Source of the DNA: Peribacillus sp044761665 | Lineage (GTDB): Bacteria > Bacillota > Bacilli > Bacillales > DSM-1321 | Assembly: GCF_044761665.1 (NCBI RefSeq) | Contig: NZ_JBIWCW010000020.1 | Location: 1 to 64,000 of the forward strand | Length of the DNA stretch: 64,000 bases | Reading direction: 5' to 3' | Shown here: in pieces, positions 34,870-44,354 of the stretch | Numbering within the stretch: the stretch's first letter is position 1 | Layout: each line of letters begins with the position of its first letter | Made by a program: the position numbers and the translations under genes | Notes under the pieces: generated by a model | Seen by the model: the letters and a program-made list of their open reading frames with translations, nothing else | Told to the model about the DNA's origin: nothing | The model's database searches: none

Positions 34870-36516
34870 ATGTCTGATTTGCAAGAAATCACTGTCGGCA
34901 AATTGCTTGAAGAGACGGCTAGGAAATCTGGAAATAATGAAGCGGTGGTATATCCTGATCTGGGTTTACGGTATACCTACAGTGAATTCGAAAAGGTTTG
35001 TCGTCTGGCAGCTCGTGGCTTTATGTCACTTGGTATTGAAAAAGGAGAGCATATCGCAATTTGGGCAACGAATAAGCCGGAATGGGTCATTTCCCAATTT
35101 TCAACAGCCAAAATGGGTGGTGTGCTCGTCACGGTCAATACGAACTACCGTGCGAGTGAACTTGAGTATCTTCTCCGGCAATCGGATGCGACGACAATCA
35201 TTCTGATGGAACAATATCGAGATCACTCCTATATAGAAACGCTTCATGAAATCATCCCTGAATTAAAGACCGCCGAACCAGGGAAATTACAATCTAAGAA
35301 ACTACCGAAATTAAAAAATATCATCATGTTAGGTGAAACACGATATCCCGGTACCTTTTCGTGGGCCGATATCCTTGGCGGAAGCATACGGATATCAGAG
35401 GAATTGCTAAATAGTCGGATGAATGAACTGATACCTGAAGATGTAATAAATATGCAATATACATCAGGAACAACGGGATTTCCAAAAGGGGTCATGCTCA
35501 CACATTCAAACTTGGTCAATAACGGATTGAATGTAGCGTCCTGCATGAAACTGACAAGCGAAGATCGGCTCTGTATCCCGGTCCCGATGTTCCACTGCTT
35601 TGGATGTTCACTGGGTACGATGGCTGCTGTAACTGTCGGGGCTACAATGGTGCCTGTTATTGAATTCAATCCACGTACCGTACTTCAAACGGTAGAGGCG
35701 GAAAAATGTACGGCCCTTCACGGGGTACCGACGATGTTCATTGCCGAGTTGAACCTTGACGACTTTGATGAATATGATTTGCGTTCTCTCCGGACTGGAA
35801 TCATGGCTGGGTCCACTTGTCCAATTGAAGTCATGAAAAATGTAGTGAACAAGATGGGGATTTCAGAAATCACGATTACGTATGGGCAAACGGAATCTTC
35901 ACCTGGTATCACGATGACCCGTACTGATGACCCCATTGAACTTCGTGTTTCTTCGGTTGGTCGGGCATTGCCGAATGTGGAAGTGAAAATCATAAATCCT
36001 GCTACCGGAGAGGAACTGGAACGGGGCAAACAGGGTGAACTTTGCTCAAGAGGTTACCATGTCATGAAGGGGTATTATAAAAACTCGGAAGCAACGCAAG
36101 AGGCCGTTGATTCAGAAGGCTGGCTTCATACTGGAGATTTAGCGGTTATGGATGATAACGGGTATTGCAAAATAACCGGCCGCCTGAAGGATATGATCAT
36201 TAGAGGGGGCGAAAACATCTATCCGCGTGAAATTGAAGAGTTCCTTTATCAGCACCCTGCGATATTAGATGTTCAGGTTTTGGGCATTCCCGATAAGAAA
36301 TATGGAGAAGAGGTAACGGCATGGATTATTTTGAAAGAAGGAGAAATCCTGACGGCAGATGAACTGAGATCATTCTGCAAAGGAAAGATTTCTCATCAAA
36401 AAATACCGCGTTACATTCATTTTACGGATGCCTATCCAATGACTGCATCCGGGAAAATCCAAAAATATAAGCTACGGGAGCAAACCCTTGACTTATTGAC
36501 GGAACAAACGAAATAA
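34870..36516 (+). CDS. yngI: Acyl-CoA synthetase (AMP-forming)
   Basis: This 548-residue member of the adenylate-forming family has the phosphate loop YTSGTTGFPKG near residue 197, the ITYGQTESSPGITM core, and the hinge-to-Lys ending TASGKIQKYKLRE that contains the catalytic Lys. It converts short- or branched-chain fatty acids to acyl-CoA using ATP. In this operon it could feed isovalerate or related acids into the pathway. It begins at ATG 34870 behind ATAGGAGGAG, 100 bp after yngJ. Confidence 0.9.
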   Translation: MSDLQEITVGKLLEETARKSGNNEAVVYPDLGLRYTYSEFEKVCRLAARGFMSLGIEKGEHIAIWATNKPEWVISQFSTAKMGGVLVTVNTNYRASELEYLLRQSDATTIILMEQYRDHSYIETLHEIIPELKTAEPGKLQSKKLPKLKNIIMLGETRYPGTFSWADILGGSIRISEELLNSRMNELIPEDVINMQYTSGTTGFPKGVMLTHSNLVNNGLNVASCMKLTSEDRLCIPVPMFHCFGCSLGTMAAVTVGATMVPVIEFNPRTVLQTVEAEKCTALHGVPTMFIAELNLDDFDEYDLRSLRTGIMAGSTCPIEVMKNVVNKMGISEITITYGQTESSPGITMTRTDDPIELRVSSVGRALPNVEVKIINPATGEELERGKQGELCSRGYHVMKGYYKNSEATQEAVDSEGWLHTGDLAVMDDNGYCKITGRLKDMIIRGGENIYPREIEEFLYQHPAILDVQVLGIPDKKYGEEVTAWIILKEGEILTADELRSFCKGKISHQKIPRYIHFTDAYPMTASGKIQKYKLREQTLDLLTEQTK

Positions 36517-36529
36517 GGAGGATATTGGA

Positions 36530-37879
36530 TTGATAAATAAAATTCTTATTGCAAACCGAGGAGAAATTGCTTCGCGTATCATTCGCACTTGTAAAGAATT
36601 AGGGATAGGTACTGTAGCCATCTATTCTGAGGCTGATTCCGAATCGCCATTTGTCTCATATGCAGATGAAGCTTATTTATTAGGAGGATCCCGTGTTCAG
36701 GAAAGCTATTTGAATGTCGCGAAAATCTTAGATATTGCGAAAGAGGCAAAGGTTGATGCCATACATCCGGGATATGGATTTCTTAGTGAAAATGCTGATT
36801 TCGCACAATCGTGTGAAGCAGCAGGCTTGATTTTCATCGGTCCTAAGCCAGATGTCATTCAACAGATGGGTAATAAAGTGGAAGCCCGAAAAAAGATGGA
36901 GGAAGCAGGAATTCCCTTAGTTCCAGGTTTCTCCCGTCCGTTAACGGATAGTATGGAAGCAGCAGCAGTAGCCGAAAAGATTGGGTATCCAATTATGTTG
37001 AAAGCGTCAGCTGGCGGCGGGGGTATCGGTATGCAGGCGATTACGAATGAGGAAGAGCTCTCAAAAGCTTTCGAAGGGAATCAAAAAAGGGCACAATTAT
37101 TTTTTGGTAATGGTGACATGTTCATCGAAAAATTAATTGAGAAACCACGTCACATCGAGATTCAAGTATTGGCAGACAAGTTTGGAAATGCTGTTTATTT
37201 ATGGGAGCGGGAATGCTCGATCCAAAGACGCCATCAAAAAGTCGTTGAAGAGGCGCCATCTTCTTTTCTTGATGAAGAAACACGAAGGAAAATGGGGGAA
37301 GCAGCAATAAAAGCCGTGCAGAGCATCGGTTATCACAATGCAGGCACCTTGGAATTTTTAGTTGATGTTAATAAGAAGTTTTATTTCTTGGAAATGAATA
37401 CACGTCTTCAAGTGGAACACCCAGTCACTGAGGAAATCACTGGTCTTGATCTTGTTGAACAGCAAATAAAAATCGCTAACGGTGAAAAGCTCTCTTTTAC
37501 ACAAGAAAATGTAAAAAGGCAGGGGCACGCCATAGAAGTGAGGATTTATGCAGAGGACCCGAAGACCTTCTATCCAGCACCCGGTAAAATTACGGGTTTG
37601 TCCCTCCCGGAAGGCGAAGGGATCCGCCATGAGCTCGCCGTACAGGCAACATCGGTCGTTTCCCACTTTTATGATCCGATGATTGCCAAGTTGGTAGTGA
37701 GCGGAGCTACCCGTGAGATAGCAATAGATCGATTAAAAGAGGCACTGGAAAACTATAAAGTTGAAGGAATTAAAACGAACCTACCGCTACTTAAGGAAAT
37801 CATTGAACATGAGGCGTACTATCAAGGGGATACAACAACAGATTTCATCAATAAGTATATTAAAAAAATCAAGGTTTGA
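36530..37879 (+). CDS. yngHA: Biotin carboxylase subunit of acyl-CoA carboxylase
   Basis: The 449-residue ATP-grasp enzyme carboxylates biotin. It shows NRGEIASRIIRTCKELGIGT at the N-terminus, the glycine-rich KASAGGGGIGMQ near residue 156, and LEMNTRLQVEHPVTE near 286. It starts at TTG 36530 behind AAGGAGG at ideal spacing, 13 bp after yngI. It forms a methylcrotonyl-CoA carboxylase with the separate BCCP and carboxyltransferase encoded below; the separate-subunit layout equals that of B. subtilis yng genes. Confidence 0.93.
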   Translation: MINKILIANRGEIASRIIRTCKELGIGTVAIYSEADSESPFVSYADEAYLLGGSRVQESYLNVAKILDIAKEAKVDAIHPGYGFLSENADFAQSCEAAGLIFIGPKPDVIQQMGNKVEARKKMEEAGIPLVPGFSRPLTDSMEAAAVAEKIGYPIMLKASAGGGGIGMQAITNEEELSKAFEGNQKRAQLFFGNGDMFIEKLIEKPRHIEIQVLADKFGNAVYLWERECSIQRRHQKVVEEAPSSFLDEETRRKMGEAAIKAVQSIGYHNAGTLEFLVDVNKKFYFLEMNTRLQVEHPVTEEITGLDLVEQQIKIANGEKLSFTQENVKRQGHAIEVRIYAEDPKTFYPAPGKITGLSLPEGEGIRHELAVQATSVVSHFYDPMIAKLVVSGATREIAIDRLKEALENYKVEGIKTNLPLLKEIIEHEAYYQGDTTTDFINKYIKKIKV

Positions 37880-37930
37880 TAGATGGATCGGAATTACTTC
37901 GTGGTTATAACGATATGAGGAGGAATTATA

Positions 37931-38143
37931 ATGGAAGAATTAAAAGCAAGCATGGCAGGGAGTGTATGGAAAATCGTAGCGGGTGAAGGACAAAGCGTGG
38001 CTGATGGACAGGACATCATCATTTTAGAATCTATGAAAATGGAAATTCCCATTGTCGCAGAAAAGGCTGGAACACTCAAGGAACTTAAAGTGAACGAGGG
38101 AGATTTTGTTAATGAAGGCGATGTTTTGGCCATCATTGAGTGA
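37931..38143 (+). CDS. yngHB: Biotin carboxyl carrier protein
   Basis: This 70-residue minimal biotinyl domain has the biotinylation motif ESMKMEIP with Lys36 as the acceptor. It shuttles carboxyl groups between biotin carboxylase and carboxyltransferase. It starts at ATG 37931 behind GAGGAGG, and its stop overlaps the region of the next gene's ribosome site. It is a full-length, single-domain form. Confidence 0.93.
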   Translation: MEELKASMAGSVWKIVAGEGQSVADGQDIIILESMKMEIPIVAEKAGTLKELKVNEGDFVNEGDVLAIIE

Positions 38144-38160
38144 AGAGACGGAGTGATAGG

Positions 38161-39060
38161 ATGAATTGGCCTGAAAAAGTAACCATTAAGGAAGTAGGCC
38201 CTCGGGATGGACTTCAAAATGAGAAGGCCATTATCCCGACGCAAAGGAAAATAGATTGGATCGATCAGCTTTCTGAAACCGGCCTTACTTATATAGAAGC
38301 GACTTCTTTCGTGAATCCAAAATGGATCCCACAATTGGGAGATGCGTTGGAAGTAGGCAAAGGAATCAAACGTAATCCTACTATCACATATGCGGCACTC
38401 GTTCCAAACCGAAGGGGATTGGAGTCAGCCCTGGAAGCGAGTATGGATGAAATTTCAGTTTTTATGTCAGCAAGCGAAACCCATAATCTGAAGAACATAA
38501 ATAAATCAATCTCGGACACATTCCCTGTTCTTAAGGAAGTTATTGACACAGCAACTGGTATCCGGAAACCGGTAAGAGGTTATGTTTCCACGGTTTTTGG
38601 CTGCCCATATGAAGGTTCAATTGATATTGAACAGATTTTCCGGGTATGCGACCAATTATTCGAGTATGGAATTAATGAGCTATCATTAGGAGATACGATT
38701 GGAGTGGCTTCTCCTAGACAAGTGGAAGAGTTCCTTGAGCAAGCAGTGAAACGATATGATAAGAGCCTACTTGCTCTCCATTTTCATGATACGAGAGGGA
38801 TGGCTCTTGCCAATGTCCTCAAATCACTGGACTACGGTATAACCACATTTGATTCGGCACTAGGAGGACTCGGGGGCTGCCCTTATGCACCAGGTGCGAG
38901 CGGAAATGTGGCCACAGATGACCTGGTTCACATGCTTCACAATATGGGAATCGTTACAGGAATAGACGCCGAAAAATTGATTAAGTCAGCTTCCATGATG
39001 CAATCCTGTTTGGAAAAACCTTTGCCTAGCCATCAGATGGCAATTTATAACGCACAATGA
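38161..39060 (+). CDS. yngG: Hydroxymethylglutaryl-CoA lyase
   Basis: The 299-residue TIM-barrel enzyme splits HMG-CoA to acetyl-CoA and acetoacetate, the last step of leucine breakdown. It has EVGPRDGLQNEK near residue 10, LHFHDTRGMALAN near 200, and the signature GLGGCPYAPGASGNVATDD near 240 with the catalytic Cys. I chose ATG 38161 behind GGAGTGATAGG; GTG 38140 overlaps the preceding stop. Sits between BCCP and the hydratase. Confidence 0.93.
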   Translation: MNWPEKVTIKEVGPRDGLQNEKAIIPTQRKIDWIDQLSETGLTYIEATSFVNPKWIPQLGDALEVGKGIKRNPTITYAALVPNRRGLESALEASMDEISVFMSASETHNLKNINKSISDTFPVLKEVIDTATGIRKPVRGYVSTVFGCPYEGSIDIEQIFRVCDQLFEYGINELSLGDTIGVASPRQVEEFLEQAVKRYDKSLLALHFHDTRGMALANVLKSLDYGITTFDSALGGLGGCPYAPGASGNVATDDLVHMLHNMGIVTGIDAEKLIKSASMMQSCLEKPLPSHQMAIYNAQ

Positions 39061-39079
39061 ATGAAGGAGGGGTGAAGCT

Positions 39080-39862
39080 ATGTATTCAAGTGTAAAGGTC
39101 AGTCATGAGGAAAATGGGATTGTCATTATGACCTTGAATAGGCCGGACGCAGCCAATGCCTTATCCAGGGAATTACTTCATAACCTATATGAAGCGCTTA
39201 ATGATGTGAAGCAGCTGTCTAATCTTCGAACAGTCATTTTAACGGGAGCTGGCAATAAGGCATTTTGTGCAGGTGCCGACCTAAAAGAACGGGCTGGGAT
39301 GAATGAAATTAAAGTCAGGGAAACGCTAAAGCTTATCGGTGATACGATATCAGCAGTTGAAAATCTTCCTGTTCCAGTGATTGCTGCGATAAATGGTTCT
39401 GCCTTTGGTGGAGGTCTCGAGTTAGCTCTAGCCTGTGATATTCGTATTGCCTCGAACACGGCAAAGATGGGGTTAACGGAAACTTCACTTGGTATCATTC
39501 CTGGTGGTGGTGGGAGTCAGCGCCTCCCTAGGATCGTTGGCATAGCGACTGCCAAAGAATTGATTTACACGGCAAGGAGAATTGACGCGCAAACAGCTAA
39601 ACACATGCAAATCATCAGCCAAGTGACCAATCCTGAGCTATTGCTTGCAGAGGCGAAGAAACTGGCTGGGGAAATAGCAGCTAACGCACCTTTGGCCTTA
39701 CGTGCTGCAAAAAAATCAATCAATCAGGGGATGGATACAGACTTAAAAACTGGGCTGCAAATCGAACAGGAATGCTATCAAACGACTTTACAAACCCGGG
39801 ACCGACTGGAGGGTCTGTCGGCATTTAAAGAAAAACGCAAACCGGTGTTCAATGGTAATTGA
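39080..39862 (+). CDS. yngF: Enoyl-CoA hydratase (methylglutaconyl-CoA type)
   Basis: The 260-residue crotonase-fold protein has the oxyanion-hole segment AFCAGADLKER near residue 62, GSAFGGGLELALACDIRIAS near 105, and the active-site Glu region TETSLGIIPGGGGSQRLPR near 132. In this operon it should hydrate 3-methylglutaconyl-CoA to HMG-CoA. It starts at ATG 39080 behind AAGGAGGGG, 19 bp after yngG. Confidence 0.92.
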   Translation: MYSSVKVSHEENGIVIMTLNRPDAANALSRELLHNLYEALNDVKQLSNLRTVILTGAGNKAFCAGADLKERAGMNEIKVRETLKLIGDTISAVENLPVPVIAAINGSAFGGGLELALACDIRIASNTAKMGLTETSLGIIPGGGGSQRLPRIVGIATAKELIYTARRIDAQTAKHMQIISQVTNPELLLAEAKKLAGEIAANAPLALRAAKKSINQGMDTDLKTGLQIEQECYQTTLQTRDRLEGLSAFKEKRKPVFNGN

Positions 39863-39885
39863 CTTCAATTGAAGGAGGAACATGA

Positions 39886-41415
39886 ATGGTAACAACAGAT
39901 AAACTCACCGAACAGGTCGAAAAGATAAGTAAGGGTGGTTTGGAAAAGTATCATCAAAAAAATGCGGAAAATGGAAAGCTTTTCGTACGAGCACGGTTAG
40001 AGTTGCTATTTGATGAAGGAATCGATATTGAGGATGCCTTTTTTGCAAATTGTACAAGTGATGGACTACCTGCAGATGGAGTCGTCACGGGAATTGGGAA
40101 AATCAATGGCCAGACGGTCTGTGTTATGGCCAATGACTCGACTGTGAAGGCCGGTTCATGGGGTGCCAGGACGGTTGAAAAAATCATCCGCATTCAAGAA
40201 ACAGCCGATAAGTTACAAGTTCCACTTCTTTATTTAGTCGATTCAGCGGGTGCCCGCATTACGGATCAAGTCGAAATGTTTCCAGGACGCCGTGGGGCTG
40301 GTAGGATTTTTTATAATCAAGTAAAACTATCCGGTAAAGTTCCACAGATCTGCCTCCTATTCGGCCCTTCCGCTGCTGGTGGAGCGTATATTCCAGCCTT
40401 TTGCGATATTGTCGTCATGGTTGAAGGAAATGCTTCGATGTATTTAGGTTCACCAAGAATGGCCGAAATGGTCATCGGCGAAAAAGTAACCGAAGAGGAA
40501 ATGGGAGGAGCAAAAATGCATTGTTCCGTTTCAGGATGTGGCGATGTTCTAGTCCATTCAGAACAAGAATCCATTGCCTTTGCCCGTCGGTACTTAAGTT
40601 ATTTTCCAGGGAATTATCAACAAAAGCCAAAAGCATTCCAATCAGAACAACCAGCTGATTTTGAAAAAACGATTGAAGATTTGATTCCAAAAAATCAAAA
40701 TGCAGCATTTAACATGTATGATTTAATTGACAGGATCATAGATCGAGATTCATTTTGTGAAATCAAGAAGTTATTCGCACCTGAATTGATTACCGGTCTC
40801 GCTCGATTAAATGGTCAATCAGTGGGTATCATCGCCAACCAGCCACGAGTCAAAGGAGGAGTATTATTCCATGATTCGGCTGATAAAGCAGCCAAGTTCA
40901 TTAACTTATGCGATGCTTTCCATATCCCGCTATTGTTTCTTACGGATATTCCAGGTTTCATGATTGGAACAAAGGTTGAACAGGCAGGCATCATTCGACA
41001 TGGAGCAAAAATGATCTCTGCCATGAGCGAAGCCACAGTTCCGAAGATTTCCGTTGTTGTGCGTAAAGCTTATGGTGCCGGATTGTATGCAATGGCCGGT
41101 CCTGCTTTTGAACCGGATTGTGTCCTGGCATTACCTACCGCGCTAATTGCCGTTATGGGCGCGGAAGCTGCGGTAAACGCAGTCTATGCGAATAAGATTA
41201 ATGCACTGGAAGCGGAAGAACGTCCTGCTTTTATTCAACAAAAACGAGATGAATATAATGAGGATATCGACATCTATCGTTTAGCTTCGGAGATGATTGT
41301 CGACGCAATCATCCAGCCAAATGATTTACGTGATGAATTGAGTAAGCGATATGAAGCATATAGCAGTAAGCAGTTAACATTCACTGAACGTAAACATGGG
41401 GTTTATCCGGTCTGA
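39886..41415 (+). CDS. yngE: Carboxyltransferase subunit of methylcrotonyl-CoA carboxylase
   Basis: The 509-residue protein has two crotonase-like carboxyltransferase halves. Typical segments are LVDSAGARITDQVEMFPGRR near residue 123 and LTDIPGFMIGTKVEQAGIIR near 352, followed by KISVVVRKAYGAGLYAMAG. It transfers the carboxyl group from biotin to the acyl-CoA. It starts at ATG 39886 behind AAGGAGG, 23 bp after yngF, and a strong terminator ends the operon. Confidence 0.92.
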   Translation: MVTTDKLTEQVEKISKGGLEKYHQKNAENGKLFVRARLELLFDEGIDIEDAFFANCTSDGLPADGVVTGIGKINGQTVCVMANDSTVKAGSWGARTVEKIIRIQETADKLQVPLLYLVDSAGARITDQVEMFPGRRGAGRIFYNQVKLSGKVPQICLLFGPSAAGGAYIPAFCDIVVMVEGNASMYLGSPRMAEMVIGEKVTEEEMGGAKMHCSVSGCGDVLVHSEQESIAFARRYLSYFPGNYQQKPKAFQSEQPADFEKTIEDLIPKNQNAAFNMYDLIDRIIDRDSFCEIKKLFAPELITGLARLNGQSVGIIANQPRVKGGVLFHDSADKAAKFINLCDAFHIPLLFLTDIPGFMIGTKVEQAGIIRHGAKMISAMSEATVPKISVVVRKAYGAGLYAMAGPAFEPDCVLALPTALIAVMGAEAAVNAVYANKINALEAEERPAFIQQKRDEYNEDIDIYRLASEMIVDAIIQPNDLRDELSKRYEAYSSKQLTFTERKHGVYPV

Positions 41416-41442
41416 TACTTTAAGGAAGCTAAACTCTATAAT

Positions 41443-41484
41443 AAATACCCCCACTCAAGAAGCCTTGAGTGGGGGTATTTATTC
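41443..41484 (+). terminator. Terminator of the leucine-catabolic operon
   Basis: A perfect 17-bp stem (41443-41459 with 41464-41480) with a four-base loop, 28 bases after yngE. Confidence 0.93.
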
Positions 41485-41532
41485 TTATTTCCGCATACCG
41501 CCAGGCGTATTCTATCTTAGCTGACTATACTC

Positions 41533-41559
41533 TAAATAAGATCATTAAAAAGCCGATAA
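41533..41559 (+). promoter_or_regulatory. SigD (motility) promoter of chemoreceptor gene
   Basis: TAAA (41533-41536), a 15-bp spacer, and GCCGATAA (41552-41559) match the Bacillus SigD consensus exactly. The promoter lies 58 bp upstream of a methyl-accepting chemotaxis gene, the expected class of target. Confidence 0.92.
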
Positions 41560-41616
41560 ATAGGTATAAGACTTACTTACATACTGTTCTTAAATCATAT
41601 TTTGAGGTGAACCATC

Positions 41617-43362
41617 TTGTTCAAATTTTCAAAGGGTAAATCAATCAAAACATCGCTAATTAGGTTGTTATTTGCTTTAATAGCATGTTTGTTGGTATTT
41701 AACCTTGCTACATTATACTATGATTCTTCTAAATCTATTGAACAGACCTTCAAGGAAATGGGTGTTCAGGATGCGTTAAGGATAACTTCAAACCTTGACC
41801 CAGTCCTTTATCATGAGTTTGTTGAAGATCCCCAGAAGAATGACCCATACTATCAAATTCAAAAACAATTAAATGATTATCGAATCAAGTCGGGTGCTCT
41901 TTATGTATATACATATGCTATTAAAAATAATCAGGTCCAATTACTGATTGATGGGCTGCCTCCCGAAGAGTCTTCCACCATCGGTGAAGTAACGACATCT
42001 ATATCCGATACAGATTTACTACCGGTATTATCCGGGAAAACGGTGAGCACAGATATCATTAAAGATGAGAAGTACGGAGACTATATGTCTTCTTTTGCCC
42101 CCATTAAAGATAGTGAGGGAAAAGTCATAGGCATTCTTGGCATTGACACAGAGGCCAAAACGATCCAATCGATTAAAAATGGAGTATTATACAGTTTTTT
42201 ACCGATGGTTATTGCAGTTTCGATAATTTTCACCTTACTCATTCTTGGGTTCGTCTATTATTATCTTGGTAAGAAGCTTAATCCTCTTAAGCGAATATCA
42301 GATATAGCCAATTCTATTTCGAAGGGCGACCTGGAAGAAGCCTCTACTTTAACACGGGAATATAGAGTTCTTTCTACGGATGAAATTGGATTACTTTATA
42401 CCTCCTTTGAAAAAATGACAGAAACTTTGTCTGAAATGATAAAAAAAATACATGGTCTCTCGTCATCACTACACGATCAAAGTAGTAAATTGAATAATTC
42501 TTCTAGCGAAGTAAATGAAGGGACCACTCAAGTGTCTGTCACGATGGATGAAATGTCGAGTGGTGCAGAGTCACAAGCCAACTTAGCTTCTACACTCTCG
42601 GTGGATATGAGGGAGTTCTCCGAGATTATTGCCGCAACGAATAAACAAGGCCAAGAGATTACAAAGTCGACAGAAGTAGCGATAAACGATTCACAGACCG
42701 GTATGCAATTAATGAGCTCATCAATAGAAAAAATGCAGGAAATCCATAATATTGTCTTAGAATCAGTGAATCAAGTGAAAACTTTGGAAACACAAAATAA
42801 TGAAGTGACCACACTTGTCACACTCATTAGTAATATTGCCGATCAAACGAATTTACTCGCTTTAAATGCAGCAATTGAAGCAGCTCGAGCAGGAGAACAG
42901 GGTAAAGGGTTTGCCGTGGTGGCAGATGAAGTAAAGAAACTTGCTGAACAAGTTTCCGATTCTGTAAACGGTATTTCTACAATAGTTGGAACCGTTAATA
43001 ACAACTCCAAAAACATGGTGAAAATCCTTACATCAGGGTTAGAGAAAGTGGATGAAGGGAGAGGGAAGCTACATAAGACAGGTGAAACCTTCAATGATAT
43101 TTATCAGGAATTATCCACTATGAATGGATTGGTTCATTCAATGGCAAACCAACTAATTTTATTGACGGATAATGAAGAAAAAATGAAAGAATCCATTGAA
43201 GAAGTTGCAGCCATATCTGAGCAAAATGCTGCTGGTATAGAAGAAGTAACTGCATCTGCTCAACAGATTAACGCGATGACCGGGGAAATGAATCAGTTAG
43301 TTTCCAATTTAGCCATTGCTTCTGGAGAATTAGAGGATATGAGTAAAAGATACACAGTTTAA
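41617..43362 (+). CDS. Methyl-accepting chemotaxis protein (membrane)
   Basis: This 581-residue receptor has a first membrane segment at about 14-33, an extracellular sensing domain to about 190, a second membrane segment near 193-216, a HAMP linker to about 270, and a cytoplasmic signalling helix bundle. The tip that contacts CheA/CheW reads IADQTNLLALNAAIEAARAG near 408. It begins at TTG 41617 behind TGAGGTGA. The exact SigD promoter places it in the motility regulon. Ligand unknown. Confidence 0.92.
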   Translation: MFKFSKGKSIKTSLIRLLFALIACLLVFNLATLYYDSSKSIEQTFKEMGVQDALRITSNLDPVLYHEFVEDPQKNDPYYQIQKQLNDYRIKSGALYVYTYAIKNNQVQLLIDGLPPEESSTIGEVTTSISDTDLLPVLSGKTVSTDIIKDEKYGDYMSSFAPIKDSEGKVIGILGIDTEAKTIQSIKNGVLYSFLPMVIAVSIIFTLLILGFVYYYLGKKLNPLKRISDIANSISKGDLEEASTLTREYRVLSTDEIGLLYTSFEKMTETLSEMIKKIHGLSSSLHDQSSKLNNSSSEVNEGTTQVSVTMDEMSSGAESQANLASTLSVDMREFSEIIAATNKQGQEITKSTEVAINDSQTGMQLMSSSIEKMQEIHNIVLESVNQVKTLETQNNEVTTLVTLISNIADQTNLLALNAAIEAARAGEQGKGFAVVADEVKKLAEQVSDSVNGISTIVGTVNNNSKNMVKILTSGLEKVDEGRGKLHKTGETFNDIYQELSTMNGLVHSMANQLILLTDNEEKMKESIEEVAAISEQNAAGIEEVTASAQQINAMTGEMNQLVSNLAIASGELEDMSKRYTV

Positions 43363-43512
43363 ATGCGATGAAACGCTGTCCCAATAAGGGAACAGCTCCT
43401 TTTGTCATTTATAACATCCCTGTTTAAGCTACACTTAATAAATAATTATCCTGAAAAATGGAAATAATTAAACGTTAAGTGTTGCAAAAAACAGCAGTTA
43501 AGAGTACTATAC

Positions 43513-43534
43513 TTAGTAATTAAGGATTTACTAA
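43513..43534. promoter_or_regulatory. Perfect inverted repeat, candidate operator of NAD-salvage operon
   Basis: TTAGTAA (43513-43519) and TTACTAA (43528-43534) form a perfect 7-bp inverted repeat with an 8-bp spacer. It immediately follows a TATACT hexamer (43508-43513) and precedes the first gene of the operon by about 43 bp. This is where a repressor such as the NrtR-like protein encoded next would block transcription. Confidence 0.55.
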
Positions 43535-43576
43535 TTACTCAATCATTTAAATTTAATGAAGAAAGTGAGAGCTGCC

Positions 43577-44341
43577 ATGGTTCAGCAAGGAAAAAAGAAA
43601 TATATCACTCCAGATGGATACACAGCAGATATTGCGATCTTTACGATTACGTCTAAAAAAACCGAGAAGAAAGCTCCACCGGAGATGTTCTTAAAACTAT
43701 TATTGATTAAACGAGCGGCAACGGATAGGGAAGGAAGCCCAAATGTTGAAGGCGATAAATGGGCATTGCCTGGTGGGTTCGTAAATGCAGATGAAACGGC
43801 CTATGAAGCCGCCCAAAGGGAATTAAAAGAAGAAACAGGAGTATCGGGACTACAAGTGAAACATTTCGGTACGTATGATCAACCAGGGCGAGATCCAAGA
43901 GGGTGGATCATTTCAAATGCCTTTTATGCGATTGTTCAGGAGGAATTCCTTCACCAAAGAAAAGCCAACGACGACGCGGCAGAGGTCGAATTATTCACGA
44001 TACAGGAAGTACTTCTACTGGATCTTGCTTTTGATCACGATGCAATCATTCATGAAGCGGTAGAACTATTGAAAAAAGAAATGATGCAAACGACCATCGC
44101 TAAAAATTTCTTGCCAGGCGAATTTACGCTTTCGGAGCTCCAGCGTGTCCTCCTTACGGTACGGGAAGACGCAAAAATCAGCGCAGATTCATTATTTTTT
44201 ACAAAAGCCCCCAAGCTGCCATTCTTGGAAAAGGTTTTGGATGAAAAAGGATTACAAAAGAAAACGAAGCGTAATTCTTTTCGTCCCTCACAGCTTTACC
44301 GATTTAATGCAGAGGTAGTCATGGACTCGATTTATTATTGA
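43577..44341 (+). CDS. Nudix plus winged-helix protein, NrtR-like
   Basis: The 254-residue protein joins an N-terminal Nudix domain to a C-terminal winged-helix-like part (FTLSELQRVLLTV, then RNSFRPSQLYRF), the build of NrtR, which represses NAD genes and responds to ADP-ribose. Unlike many NrtR proteins, the Nudix box is complete (GGFVNADETAYEAAQRELKE, then ETG), so it may also hydrolyse ADP-ribose. It heads an operon with nicotinamidase, NAPRTase and NAD synthetase. I chose ATG 43577 (AAAGTGAG upstream); ATG 43556 lacks a site. Regulator versus enzyme is unresolved. Confidence 0.8.
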   Translation: MVQQGKKKYITPDGYTADIAIFTITSKKTEKKAPPEMFLKLLLIKRAATDREGSPNVEGDKWALPGGFVNADETAYEAAQRELKEETGVSGLQVKHFGTYDQPGRDPRGWIISNAFYAIVQEEFLHQRKANDDAAEVELFTIQEVLLLDLAFDHDAIIHEAVELLKKEMMQTTIAKNFLPGEFTLSELQRVLLTVREDAKISADSLFFTKAPKLPFLEKVLDEKGLQKKTKRNSFRPSQLYRFNAEVVMDSIYY

Positions 44342-44354
44342 GGAGGAATGTGAT

